Source: Hypericum androsaemum
Taxonomy: Eukaryota; Streptophyta; Magnoliopsida; Malpighiales; Hypericaceae
Length of the DNA stretch: 64,000 nucleotides
Assembly: GCA_963995505.1 (NCBI GenBank)
Contig: OZ023182.1
Location: forward strand, 15,475,619-15,539,618
Reading direction: 5' to 3'
This document shows positions 50,628-62,281 of the stretch, piece after piece (position 1 is the stretch's first letter; each line of letters begins with the position of its first letter). The notes below the pieces were generated by a model that did no database searches, had not been told where the DNA came from, and worked only from the letters and a program-made list of their open reading frames with translations. The position numbers were made by a program, and so were the translations under genes.

Positions 50628-53600
50628 TCACCAGGGGGATGCAACAATGCTTCTGAACTCCTCCTCGGCCATTGCATCGTTCTCCTCGAGGACGCTGGCA
50701 TCTGACTGCAATGTTGCAAGCTCTGCTTCTACTGCACTCAACATAGCATCATCGGAAGCTTCCAACTCCTTGATCTTCTTGGCAGCCACGTCGATTTCTT
50801 CAGCCAAGTTGTGTATCTCAGTTTTGTTAACCGCGATCTTGAGTTGGAGTTGTTTCGAGGAATCCTGAAACTCTCTGTGCATCTGCTTGACCTCCAGCAG
50901 CTTTTCGATGCGCTCCACCACTGGTTTGACATCATAGCCAAACGAATCCAGCTCGGAAAGTGATCTCAAGTACCTCTTGAAGAGGTCGCTCGGATCATCA
51001 ACCCGCAGTTTGGATGTTCTCTCAACCAAATAGGAAAAAATAATCATGGAAGAGATGGCCACTGCTTCGCAGTTCTCCTCAGGGCAATTGACCAGCGGTT
51101 GGAAATGTGGTTTTTGTGGCAGCAACTGGAAAGGTTCCAAAGACTCGATTGTTTTCCATACAGATGCTTTCTTAACAAAACAAATTTCAGCATTTTCCAC
51201 CAGCTCTGATGGAATGGAGTCTGCAGGAGCCAACGCTAGTCCACTGCGTTCTTCTTCAGATGGCTGCTCACACAGCTTCTCGCCGTCACACAGGCTCTCT
51301 CCTGGAAAAACGTTCCGCGAATTATAAATGCTCACAGAACAGAGAACATTGTGCTTGTTTATGCAAAAGGATTATCATACAATTCACACCCTCAACTCAA
51401 CCGAACCACTACCACTTGGGACTGTAGTGGATGTCCTCTGCCACACTCGAGGTGCTGATTACATGAGAAGTATTAAGATCTCGAGAGTATGTATTTGAAA
51501 GGATTTCCAGATTCTTCACAAAGCATGTACCTGCAGGCTTTTCAGAAATTATCATAGGGAGTTCGATATCTTGAACCATATCAACTTCATCGTTCATCTC
51601 TCCAGCATCAACTTCAGGTTCATTACACTCGTCTACGAAAGAAACAAAATGCATGTGCATTAAGGACCTTGAACTCTGAGCATCAAAAGAGGAGAGCATA
51701 ACGTGCATTGTAAATCTTTTTAGGTACAGTAGTTAAACATTGTAAAACTAACTTTACAGGACGCAATAACAGAATTTCCAGATTCTTCACAGCACATACC
51801 TGCAGGCTCTTCGGAAGTTATCATAGGCAGTTCGATGTCTTGAACCATATCAACTTCATTGTTCATCTCTCCAGCATCAACTTCAGGTTCATTAGACTCC
51901 TCGTCTACGAAAGAAAAACAAAATGCACATGCATTAAGGACCTTGAAATCTGTGAGCATAAAAAGAGCAAAGTATGATGCACATGCATTGTAAATCTTTT
52001 TAGGTAAACATTGAAGGGTATAAATTATATAGTAGGTTAGCTAACTTTACAAGATGTAACAAAAAGACGATACATTTCAAATTGGTAAATTTCATTTCAG
52101 TAGTATAGGCTCAAAGTTGGAATCTGAACCTTTCTAGCCCAAGGCATGTACCCTTGATCTTAGTTTGTTATGTGACCAGACAGCGCACCAAAACAAAAAT
52201 AATTCCGACAAGATTGTAAAGTTTTGCAGAATTTCTTTTTTTTAGCAACACGTACCTACAGGCTCTGCGCATGGCAGCATTGGCAAATATTCCTCTTGAA
52301 ATGCCGCTCATCCACGTCAGAAGCACCACCTTGCAGGTCCATTGTTTTCCATCAATAGAAAAAAATATAAGCAATTATGTATATTCCAAGCCCGTACACT
52401 TCCAGACACGACAATCATAAAATGTTATTAGCAAACAAAAGGTTTTTGGCAGGTAATTGCAAAAACTACAAGGATACAAGAGAAGCAAGGTCAGCATTAG
52501 TTTTGTCTTAGAGTAGGCACGCGTAGAATACATTTGCAGATGGATAAAACAAAAACCAGGGCAATCAATTCTACTAGCGCCAATTCGACAGTGAGTATAA
52601 CCAACTGTTTTCAGATTCTTTATCTTGAGAAATCCATTAACTTGCAGGTTTCAGACACAAAATAGTGCAGGCTTCTTACATGTTATCAAGAGTGGTTCCA
52701 CCTCTTCAACGGCAGAATCTTGGTTAATCAAGTCCGCTGCACAAAGCGCAAGTACGCTGTGGTCCACATCTGAATGCAAATAGAACTTGGATCAGTTAAA
52801 GAAAAGAAAGTTTATAGATCCATGGTTTTACATGGGTTTCCCTCATGTTAACATGCATCACGATTATCCAAAGCTAATTCTTTTGCGACCCAAATGCAAC
52901 ACCACAGGCCCTCACATTCTATCATTTGCATGTCCGCCTCTCTGATGGCAGGATCCTGATTCTTGATGTCATTGGCGACACTTTCAGTTACACCTGCAGG
53001 TAAGAATCAATAGTATTTCGTATTAGCAATTTATTTGTCTTCTGTCGTTCCATCTTAGTGCTCATTTATCCATTTTTTTAGAGGTTGCTGAACACTAGAA
53101 TGAACTTCTTGATGCCAGCTGCAATTACCTGCAGGACTACGAGCTATTAATGCCAACTCGCTAATCCTAGCAGTGTGAATGTCGTCATCAATTTCAGTTA
53201 TACGAGCTTCAGGCACGTGTTTATCCTTGTCTACATAAGAACACAGAAGAGAGGCATTAGTTCTTCGAGTACAACTTCATACAGTCAACACTTTATCCTC
53301 CCTCATATCATTTTTAGCCACCATAGCACCTTTATTTTTCCCGTTCCTGTCGATTCCCTTCTGAAGATCAGTTTCCTGCATTCAAACAAAGATAATCATG
53401 ACTAGCATCAATGTTTGGGAAAAAAATAGACGCAATGTTAACTGTGAAGCAACTATTTGAAGCCCCAAATAGGAAGAATGCGTACACTTAGTTCATTAAC
53501 ATTGAACAATAAGTGTGTCCCGTAGAAAAAAAATCAGATTCATGCTTGGAACTCTGGAAATTATAAGCAAATGCAGTTCCAGCAGATGATATTTATCTAA

Positions 53601-55906
53601 TATGTAGACAACCATGTGCAGATTTACACAGTTTTTGCCACATACAGAACGACCGACTTGCCAACGGATGTATGTTCAACTTCGCACCCTATGTTTTTGA
53701 ATCTCATGCAACTGAGAAGCTGGTTGCCAACGTTAGGACCCGTAGAAGGTGGGCTCCATCCTATGTCAGATTATAACATGATGAATTACTTACAGCAACA
53801 CTGGAGACATTCCTTTTGATTGAAGCATCAGCTAGCTGCAAATCAGCAGCACATTGTGAAGAAAATGAAGAATCGTCAGAGTTTCTCCGTTTAGATTTCC
53901 TGGGTGTGCACAGTTGTTCAGCACCAGAACCGGGTGATGACCGTTTTCCTCCCTTCCTGTCTGATTTTGAACAAGAATTTAGTAGCTTGGGCCGGTGCTT
54001 TTCTGTTGTACCATTTCCAGGATTTGTCCCATGATATTCTATGGCATTCTTGTCTACATGCTCAGAGTTGACTTCACCATGAGAATCGCTCTTAGCGTGC
54101 TGAAACAGGGAGCAGCCAACACACATGCAAACATCATATTTATCAAATAACAACCAAAATTATAAGTGCGAGGCACAAAGACATACCCTTGAGTAGCTTA
54201 CCCATTTTCCATCTTTCCAGTTCAGGTACGGCCTTATTTCCAACAGGCTGAATTCCTTCTCCACCAAGTCATTTTGCATGCAGACCGCGAATTCTTCCCT
54301 GGAAATAACTTGGATAATGTAGCCCGGTCTCCAACCTGAATCATAAAAAGCATAAACGTGGTCCAGCAGACTGAAACTTTTTATGTCCACCTTAGGAGGA
54401 AGAGGCCTAATGTGGAAGCAATCCACTGCTATTTTCACAGAGCTGCTCACAAGGTGGCTTTCCATGCTTTTGCATGTCACCAGAAAGGAACAGAAGCCGA
54501 CTTCATCAAGAACAGTGGCAGGATACCAAGCTTCTTTTGAACTGTTCTTCTCAAGATTCACCTCTACCTCCATCCCTTTGCTGAAGGTTAACCCTTCTAT
54601 CCTCTTCAAGAGATGGTGAACAAAATGAGTCGTGTATTCAGTTTCGTTACTAGAATGCAGAAAATGAGAAACTCGCAAACATAACAAACTGATGTGAAAA
54701 ATCAGTGCGTCTGTATTATCAAATGCAAGGGGTGAGAAAAAAAAGATACGAGCATATAACAGGACAACACAAACGCAACCAAAAACCTTGACAGTAGAAA
54801 AAGCTCCATCCACTTCTATTTTTTGGCATATAAAGCACTAGATAACCTGATAAGCTTCTAACTCCATACTCAAGAAGAAACTCATGCACAACGAAATCCG
54901 CCATTGGTAATAGGTGATCATCATCAAAAGGAACTAATCGAGTGTCAATCGGGGGGGAAATCAAACGGCCAAACAAGTTTACCTTCCTTTAAAAGTTTTC
55001 GTCTTGAGCAACTGATAGTAATGACATTATAACTCCAAATCAGATCAAATGCACGGAAACAACTTGTGGAAAGAGACGCACTGAAGCTCCAAGATACAAT
55101 GTCTTCTAAAGAGCATTTATCGAAAAAACAACACGAGAAAGTGCATTTGATCAAGAAATTATAAAGCCATTAACATAAACGTCTTGAAACCAAATGAAAA
55201 AATCTCGAACGGGGACCTCGAAGAGACCTAGACCCCAACAACCAACACAAACAGACGTAAAAAATTATTGTTTAAGAATCTACTAATTGAGGTAATAAAG
55301 GTAACAACTTTCCCCATTATTTTAGAGGCCAAATAATAAAGGGAACAGGAAGCCAGCCCATCATGGACAGGGAAGAGAAAAAAGGTTGGAACCTTCTGCT
55401 TAGTCCAAGACCCGTTAGACCATTCCAAGTGAAACCTCAACTTGGAAGCTCTAAAGGAGACTTGGTTACATGGGTCCTGGAAGACCACATTGTACAACCG
55501 CTCCCCTTGGAGGTCGTCAACCACCTCGGCGACCACCCCCTTCCACCACCCGTCGCGGTGGAAGGCGTCAACGACGTCGAGTACCTGGAAAGACTCGGCC
55601 TTTACCTCCTCCTCGGGAGTGACCGGCCTGACAAACGGCGGCTTGATGTGGTCCATCAAGAACTTGGACTCGTCAGTCTCAGAGAGCAAGGTCTCGTACG
55701 TCACCAAGACTTGGATTAGACAAGTCACCGGCACTAGTGTCCCTGGGGCCTCCCCATAGTGCCCCGAAAATGGAGGCGCCGTACCAGGCCCCCCTGAAGC
55801 CGTCCTCGTTGGAGCTCACCTCCACCTTGGCCCCCACTTTGAAAATCGACCGAAAGTCAACTGACCTTCTTCCACCAGTGGGTCTCCTGTTCCTTGTGAT
55901 CGCCAT
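50628..55906 (-). CDS. Agenet/DUF724 domain protein, 11 exons, apparent frameshift in exon 1
   Basis: Minus-strand exons: 55906-55393, 54603-54187, 54099-53794, 53375-53330, 53230-53129, 52993-52916, 52769-52680, 52306-52256, 51904-51800, 51632-51531 and 51301-50628. Exon 1 holds the first Agenet pair (FRSIFKVGAKVEVSSNEDGF; VLDVVDAFHRDGWWKGVVAE; LRFHLEWSNGSWTKQK). Exon 2 holds the second (KGMEVEVNLEKNSSKEAWYP; VYAFYDSGWRPGYI; YLNWKDGKWVSYSR). Exon 3 is basic and Ser-rich with possible nuclear signals (PRKSKRR). Small phase-1 exons follow. The last exon encodes the DUF724 domain with SLEPFQLLPQKPHFQPL and a C-terminal coiled coil. Exon 1 needs a frame change between WYGASIFGALW and VTYETLLSE, either a real lesion or a base error near 55750. 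Agenet domains are Royal-family readers; DUF724 proteins are nuclear or cytoplasmic and dimerise. The exact role is unknown. The exon 4 donor is weak. Confidence 0.82.
51531..51904 (-). repeat. Tandemly duplicated exon within the DUF724 gene
   Basis: Exons 51904-51800 and 51632-51531 are near-identical: both contain NEPEVDAGEM and EVDMVQDIELPMI and have the same TTTCGTAG acceptor and GCAG|GTA donor, both phase 1. The flanking intron also repeats: TTTTTAGGTA, ATGCAC/ATGCATGTGCATTAAGGACC and GATTCTTCACA words occur beside each copy. The second copy lacks one codon. Confidence 0.88.
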
Positions 55907-56014
55907 GGACTCTGAGGTTGTTGATGGGATGGGACTAATTTGTGTTGGTTGAAAATGCCAGGCAACTAGAGAGTTGAAGTCTTTCTTTGGGTGGAAAGTT
56001 GGAGGTTTTACTAA

Positions 56015-57317
56015 GGGTAAATTACGCTCACGTCCCTGTAGTTTGGTTTCCTTCCCTCCCGGGTCCCTAGATTTCCAAAATACATGTTGTTGTCTCTCAT
56101 GTTTGGTTTTACAAACTCTCAGGTCTCTCGCTGATATCATCAATAATTTTTTTCATTTTTGTCATAAAAATGACCAAAAAACTATCTTCAACCTATTGAA
56201 TACCATGAACACCAACCAAGAACAAGATCAAATTAACAAAAATCTAACAAGAACACTAAAAACATAATAAGTAACATCAAAAACCCTAAATAATCAAGAT
56301 CCCTAAATAATAAAATTAACAAAACAGGAACAAGATCCCGGTAGCACTAAAGCAACAAAAGCTCCATTTTTTAAAGCTTAAACCCAGCAAATCAACAAAA
56401 AAGATATAAAAAAATCAATAATTCGGATGCCCAAGTAATCTCACCTCAGATAAAGAGAGGGAGTCGCCCAAAACGAAGCTAAACCCATTACTCGGAGCCG
56501 CCAGTAACAAGCAGACTAGGAAGAAGAAAATGGCGGAGGCGGCGGTACAGTCGGTTGAATGCTTCGGGAGGAAGAACTGCAAGAGGGGCCGGGGTCTGAT
56601 CAAGATCAATGGGTGCCCGATCGAGCTGGTCGAGCCGGAGATCCTCCGGTTCAAGGCCTACGAGCCGATCCTCCTCCTCGGGAGGCATCGCTTCTCCGGT
56701 GTGGACATGAGGATTAAGCTTAAGGGTGGGGGCCACACCTCCTAGATCTACGCCATCCGTCAGTCTATCGCCAAGGCCCTCGTCGCCCACTACCAGAAGT
56801 ACGTCGACGAGTCATCGAAGAAGGAGATCATCGTCGCTGCAAGCCCAAGAACAAGAAGGAACAATTGAACCCTAGGGCACGGCTCGAGATGTGCGTGAGG
56901 GGGGATTTTGTTCAATTTTGATCATCACCCTCATTTTTATTAGTTTTGTTCAATTTTTAGGAGTTCCAACCCGTAGGAACAATTGAATCTGGGGTTGTAA
57001 TTAATTATCACGTCATGGGTGATGAACTTTGTTAGTGATTTTGCTTCATTTTGATTTTGTTCCTCCCTTTGAATTCTGGGTAAAAATAGACAGAAAATAA
57101 TGAATGAAAAAAAGAAGGTGAAATGCGAGGAGGGAGAGTTTTTTTTTAAGAGCATTTTAGTTATTTCTATAAAAAAAAGAAAAAATGACTCATGACGTTA
57201 GCGAGAGACTCGAGAGTTTATAAAACCAAACACGAGAGATGTCAGCGTGGATTTTAAAAAAGCAAGAACCTGAGAAGGAAGGAGACCAAACTACAGGGAC
57301 TTGAGCATAATTTACCC
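56015..57317. mobile_element. Pack-MULE-like element E carrying an RPS16 pseudogene, perfect 9-bp target duplication
   Basis: Ends GGGTAAATTACGCTCACGTC and the inverse ...GAGCATAATTTACCC. TTTTACTAA flanks both sides (56006-56014 and 57318-57326). The inverted repeats extend about 150 bp and include the CAGGGAC/GTCCCTG and GAGAGTTTATAAAACCAAAC pairs. It begins about 110 bp upstream of the start codon of the divergent DUF724 gene. No transposase is present. Confidence 0.94.
56530..56870 (+). pseudogene. Ribosomal protein S16 (uS9) pseudogene captured by element E
   Basis: [15 protein letters not shown] starts as in plant RPS16, then eight or so residues are missing before [20 protein letters not shown] and [20 protein letters not shown]. 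An in-frame TAG (56743-56745) follows GGGHTS. Beyond it, [20 protein letters not shown] remains readable, then an internal deletion joins KKEI to a short RCKPKN-like remnant. No intron is present. The reading frame is broken, so no ribosomal protein is made. The source copy lies elsewhere. Confidence 0.94.
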
Positions 57318-57326
57318 TTTTACTAA

Positions 57327-57834
57327 TTAGTGACTTGGGACAGATGGCTCATGGGGAAAGGCCCGATTGGTGCTCATAACGCAACGCTTCTTTTGTAAAA
57401 GGACATACGAGTCGCATTATTAATATTAGTTGACAGAGTAGTACTGCTAGACCCCAATCCAACCCGCATGGGGTAGATGGGAAGAGAGAGGACATTTTGG
57501 GCCAGTTTCTTTATTTACTTGCAGTAAATTATTGGAAACATTTTACATTATTTTTTAAAAGATTTAACAAATTAAGAATGTCACTTAGTTTCAAATTTGT
57601 GATCATTGTGTATTTTTTGCCATTTGGTACTTGAGAAAAAAATGACCATGATTAAATTTTGTTATTAAAAATGTCAATTTGAAATCTTTGATGCAAAAAA
57701 AAAAAGAATCCATATGGTATTTTGTAAAAAAAGTCAAACTACAATGTACAAAGTGACACTTTTTTCTATATTAATTAGAATAATTAGTGGTTTAAGTAAA
57801 TAGACATAGACTACGTTGGTTTTTTTATTAATAA
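57327..57834. other. Intergenic AT-rich stretch
   Basis: No feature recognised. Confidence 0.3.
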
Positions 57835-58055
57835 CTAGTAAAAATGCACGCGCGATGCGAGTGTCGTTCTGTTTCAAAACCCGTAAAATATATTGTTTAT
57901 TAATTTTTTTTAAGTTGTACATGAATAATATGCTCTCTTACATATTTAATTATAGTATTTTCTTTATTGATTTACCTAAGACACTATAAAAACTTCTTTG
58001 TACACGATATATTTTGTAAACGTTCTAACTTTATCAGCAACATCGCCTCTCTTAA

Positions 58056-58316
58056 CTAACTCCTTAATGTTTTTGCTTGAAATACCTCTTGAAATGGCAA
58101 AGTACAACGGCTCATGACTGAAAAATGCTCAGGCAGATAAATATCGATATTTTTAATTATTTGTCTTTGTGCTTTGTTGATCGTGAAGGCAAAATACATA
58201 CGAACCAGAAACTGTTTGCTTATCATCTTATATGGCATCTCAAGATTCTCTGGTGGGTTCAATGGCATCCTATGGATGAATACTCTCTTACCCGCAGAAT
58301 TCTCACCGAGGATCAC
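58056..58316 (-). pseudogene. PIF1-like Helitron helicase C-terminal fragment
   Basis: The minus strand reads GKRVFIHRMPLNPPENLEMP, then KQFLVRMYFAFTINKAQRQI and IDIYLPEHFSV. This matches the end of the Helitron Rep/helicase, where the motif is normally (A/T)INK(S/A)QGQ(T/S) followed by YLP. The Gly of the QGQ box is Arg here, and the following block diverges. Only the last ~85 codons remain. Confidence 0.85.
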
Positions 58317-58479
58317 TGCATCGATTTAAATAGGTGAAAAGGAAAATAATATATATGTGATGACCGGAGCTCACTTCCCTTCTCCTTCTCCTTCTCTGTC
58401 TCCCTTGTGGGCCCCATCAATGTCTCCATCCCTAGGACCCACGTTCATGACCACGCCGACAACATCCTCGTCATCTGCC

Positions 58480-58850
58480 GGTTAGTTTGCTCCGTCGCCA
58501 AGCAATACCGGCATCCCGGGCGTGGATTTCAGCTCGCCGCTCATCGCCATGGTTGTCATTGCGGCGGCAACCTTCCTACTGGTCACCTACTCCCACATCC
58601 TCTGCCGCCACCTTATCCTCCTCATCCATCGATTTCGCTGATGGTGGTGTCAGCGCCGGCGTCGCAGGTTCTAGCTGCCGTCCTACTCCACCACGTTCTT
58701 CAACCTGGACTTGTCTCCCCTCCTGTTTGACTATTCCTCTCCCGAAGGGGTCGCTGGCTTCCACGTGTACTCCCACTACGGGCTCGATGACTCCATCATC
58801 AAAACGTTCTCTCTCTCCGCCGTGTTTTATATATTGAACCTAGAAAATTT
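58480..58850 (+). pseudogene. RING-H2 (ATL-type) E3 ligase fragment without RING
   Basis: From 58504 the frame reads NTGIPGVDFSSPLIAMVVIA and then a hydrophobic segment (ATFLLVTYSHILCRHLILLI) ending in a stop. After a frame change GLDDSIIKTFSL is visible, the GLD.S.IK.. motif that precedes the RING in ATL proteins. The RING-H2 finger itself is absent. It looks like a captured, broken fragment. Confidence 0.75.
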
Positions 58851-60317
58851 AGTTGCTCTTGCTATAGAATAAGAAGAAGAAAAATACAGAGTTGTGATCG
58901 TCAATTGTAGGAGACGAAGAAATATCAAGCCCCAGCAGCTCAGGTCTCACATCGTGTACCGTGGTCGTGGTTATTACAAAAGCCATTTTTAGTGCTTAAC
59001 GACATTATTGATGTTTAGCACTCATATATGATTGACAAATTTTTTGATAAGTAATTGTATTTTACGTATTAAAAAAAGGGCATTATGAGATTGTACCTTC
59101 TTTTGCGTATGAAAGTTCTCCTACTTATGAGACGAATAATATCCTTGACCAAATTACGGTTCATTACTTCACAAATCAAATTCATTTTGGATAAATTAGA
59201 GAGCTGTTAAAAGAGTATTTAATCTATATTATTAACCACATGTCCTCCACGGTAAAGTTCTGTCACACACAAAAAATCCAAACTAATCAAATCAAATTTA
59301 ATCCATCTTAAAATTTTCAACCTTAGAAACCATGAGATCACATGCAAACATTTTTTACCCAGTTACATCTGCGATAGATTGATCCTAGACTTTCGTCAAT
59401 TCATGCTATGATTTGTGCTATTAGGCCAAATGTCATTCGACATCCGTCTTTTGAACGGTCACATGATGGTGTAGTTGGGTAGTATTAAAAGAAACCTCCC
59501 TTGAACGTTTTTATTGTTCGATTGTTACTCTAATTGAGATTCTACTCTTTTTTTGACAAAAAATAGTATTGAGTATTAATAAATTAAAATTTGAAATAAA
59601 TCATAAACAAATGTAAAAATATTCATCTGAAAAATATTTGAGAGTGGGATGAAAAATTTTCATATATCTTTCCTCGTTTGTTTCTAAAATATTTAAAACC
59701 AAAAATTTATTCCTAATTAAACTTAGGCATATTTTTGCGAAAGAATTGTTCAAGTAGGTTTTCAAAAAAAGATGGTATTGGATTTTTATCGGAAAAAGTA
59801 TTAGCATCAACTTTTAACTACTTGACCCACCCTTCCTCCCTCTATCGCACCGACCAAATACCCAATTTTTAAACCTAAAATATACATTTGGCTCTACAGA
59901 GGACGGACCAACGCGAGCGACCGCCACAGGCTCACCGTTGTCTCTTGTCTCTTGTCTCTTCGTCATCGCAGCAAATTCCACACACGCTATTTCGTGCCGG
60001 GCCTTCTCTCGTCCTTGTTTAGTCGCCCAGGTAAAGTACTCTCTCGCCTTTCTCTCGTCTTTGATTATTAATATTCAATACAACTCGATAATAGTAATTT
60101 TGACAATTTTATATGTGACACTAAATCATCTAAAAAAATGTTTCTTTTATTATAGTAAGATCTGATACCAAACTGTCTAAAAATGATGTTTCATTTATTA
60201 TAGTAAGATAAAGATAAAAATAGTGTAAGACTCCGTATTGAAGAGGGATCTAAATATAGTAAAACAAGCATGTCACAGCTCGAATAAACTTTAGAGTACA
60301 AGTACTTGTTTTGATGA
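58851..60317. other. Intergenic AT-rich stretch
   Basis: No gene recognised. A short GC-rich patch at 59890-60035, containing TGTCTCT(T) repeats, ends in CAG|GTAAAG, which could be a non-coding first exon, but nothing downstream supports it. Confidence 0.35.
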
Positions 60318-60326
60318 AAGAAAAAA

Positions 60327-61285
60327 GAACAAATTATTTTCTAATCTCTGATCTATAATAAAATTATCTCTCGAGTCCCTGCTATTTGAAAATTTATTTA
60401 GCTGTCCCTACTTTTCGAAAAAATATTGATCTCAGCGATAATCATTTTTTCCTTTTTTTGTCGAGAAAATGACCAAAATACCTTTAATCAAAAAAATTAA
60501 AAATTCATCATCTTCAACCTTTGAACACTATGAACTCAAGAACAACTTCAACATCTAATAAAAAGACCAAGAACAAAAACACAAACCCAGAAATTAATCA
60601 AAAATAAACAGTAAACTCTTCGTCCCCGTCCCAAGAACCCAATCACTTTCATTTGTTTGCATCGATTAAACCCAATCTTCGTCCCCGTCCCAAGAACCCA
60701 ATTCAGAAATTAATTCAAATCTGGATTGAGACAAAGGGCCTCCCCTCGCCCTTGATCCAAGGATGGGAACCAATCCTCTCTTTACAGCTTCCACTTCGCA
60801 GACAAGGTTAAGGATGTTTCCAGCAAGGTTAAGGATTCCATCCACTCCCAGATTCACCTCAGATTCATGTTTTGGGTCGTCCCCGCCCCCTTCCGATTCA
60901 ACCTATTTTTCTCCGATTGGCGAGAATGACCACGGTGAACATTTCTGGGTTTGGTTGATTCGAGTGGCTGTTGGTTGATTAATTATTGAATTGGGTTTGA
61001 TTGGATGTTTTCGGTGTTAAATTGGGTGTTTGATTAATTAGTGTTATTGGTGTTCTTGTTCTTGTTGTTAATGATGTTCAGAGATGATGAATTTTTTGTT
61101 TTTTTTGTTAAAAAGTATTTTGGTCATTATCTTGATAAAAAATAAAAAAAATTGACTACTGACGTCAGCTACGGACCTGAGACCAATATATTTTTGAAAA
61201 GTATGGACGGCTAAATAATTTTTCAAATGACAGGGACCTAAGAGGTAATTTTACTATAGACCAAGAACTAGAGGGTAATTTGCCC
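60327..61285. mobile_element. MULE-like element F, 8/9 target duplication
   Basis: The left end GAACAAATTATTTTCTAATC pairs with the right end GAGGGTAATTTGCCC. AAGAAAAAA (60318-60326) and AAGAAATAA (61286-61294) match at eight of nine. Inverted repeats run about 130 bp, with GAGTCCCTG/CAGGGACC pairs and TGACGTCA at 61168. The interior (about 60610-60950) has gene-like GC content with a phrase repeated twice (CTTCGTCCCCGTCCCAAGAA at 60619 and 60678); its source is unknown. Confidence 0.88.
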
Positions 61286-61294
61286 AAGAAATAA

Positions 61295-62272
61295 AACGTA
61301 TTTGTCCCAACTAGGCTTCGGTTACTTTCAAAAACAAAACTAGACTTGCTTTATTTTGGCATATTGGCAGAGAAAACTTATTTTTTGAATCTCTGTTATT
61401 TGAAGTAGAGGATTGTGTAAAGCTCGAAATAAAAACATCTTTAATCGAATATATGTACTTTATCACTAGAAAAAATTCTATTATTAGAGAAAACTTATTT
61501 TACTTATAAAGGGTTCCGAGAAAATTGTGATTGCACATTAGAATGAGTAAGCTTTAAGATAGATGGATAATTTTGTTTAAGCTATCAAATGAAGTGAAAT
61601 ATTTCGAGCTTAGTTTCTAATAAAATGATATTATTTGTTTTATAGTAACATTATAATTGGGTTTTTGACATATGGATGTTTCAACATCTTCACAATAAAT
61701 TTTTTTAAAAAGTGCAGTTTATTATCTTGTAATTTGACCGATATCACTTCTAGGCCGTGTGATTTAAAATTGGTAATTCAGTTTCTGTGATTTTAGAGAG
61801 CGCGGAGATCGGATTCCAAGGCCGCCATGGCCACGCCGACGCTTCCAGAAACTAAATCGTCAGTATGCCATGGTTAGAGTTGTGTACAGATTTTGGAATT
61901 TGGAGGAGAAGGTGGGGTGAGAGGAGGAAGGAGGAGGAGGATGGAAGGTTGAAGATGATTAAGATAAGTTGGGACCAATTTGGTAATTAATCAATCTAAT
62001 CCGTCGTACATGACTTAGGATGAAGGAAGTAGAGCAAGCTAACCAAAATAGTGAGTTCTTGATCTTTTATCTAAAGACTGTTTGTGGTAACCTGGTTTTC
62101 AAATATTTGTTCTCTTAGGATGGAAGATATCAGGTGTCACCACGTCACTCGACCGTATTAAAAAGTGCATATACAAAAATTTCAAACTGGCTAACGACCT
62201 CAAATTCGATGACGAATTTCTCCAACTGGAGAAGAACGATGGAGATAAAAAAAATGACATTAGATTTAGTCA
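61295..62272. other. Intergenic stretch
   Basis: AT-rich with a GC-rich patch at 61795-61960. No gene recognised. Confidence 0.35.
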
Positions 62273-62281
62273 TTATTTTAA

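Larger units (their letters stand above)
57835..58850 (-). mobile_element. Helitron 3' part with helicase relic and captured gene piece
   Basis: On the minus strand a short imperfect hairpin (CACTCGC-ATC-GCGCGTG) is followed by CATTTTTA and CTAG, with T next, the standard Helitron 3' end inserted at an A|T site; the terminus is at 57835. About 220 bp upstream in the same orientation is a helicase fragment. Beyond it, a RING-H2 gene fragment probably lies within the element, but the 5' TC end was not found, so the right limit is a guess. Confidence 0.68.

Noticed and set aside
55907..56143. Upstream extension of the DUF724 frame
   Set aside because: It runs back into the terminal arm of element E; the Met at 55906 begins the family-like N-terminus.
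56530..56870. A working RPS16 gene
   Set aside because: In-frame stop, two deletions and loss of the C-terminal tail.
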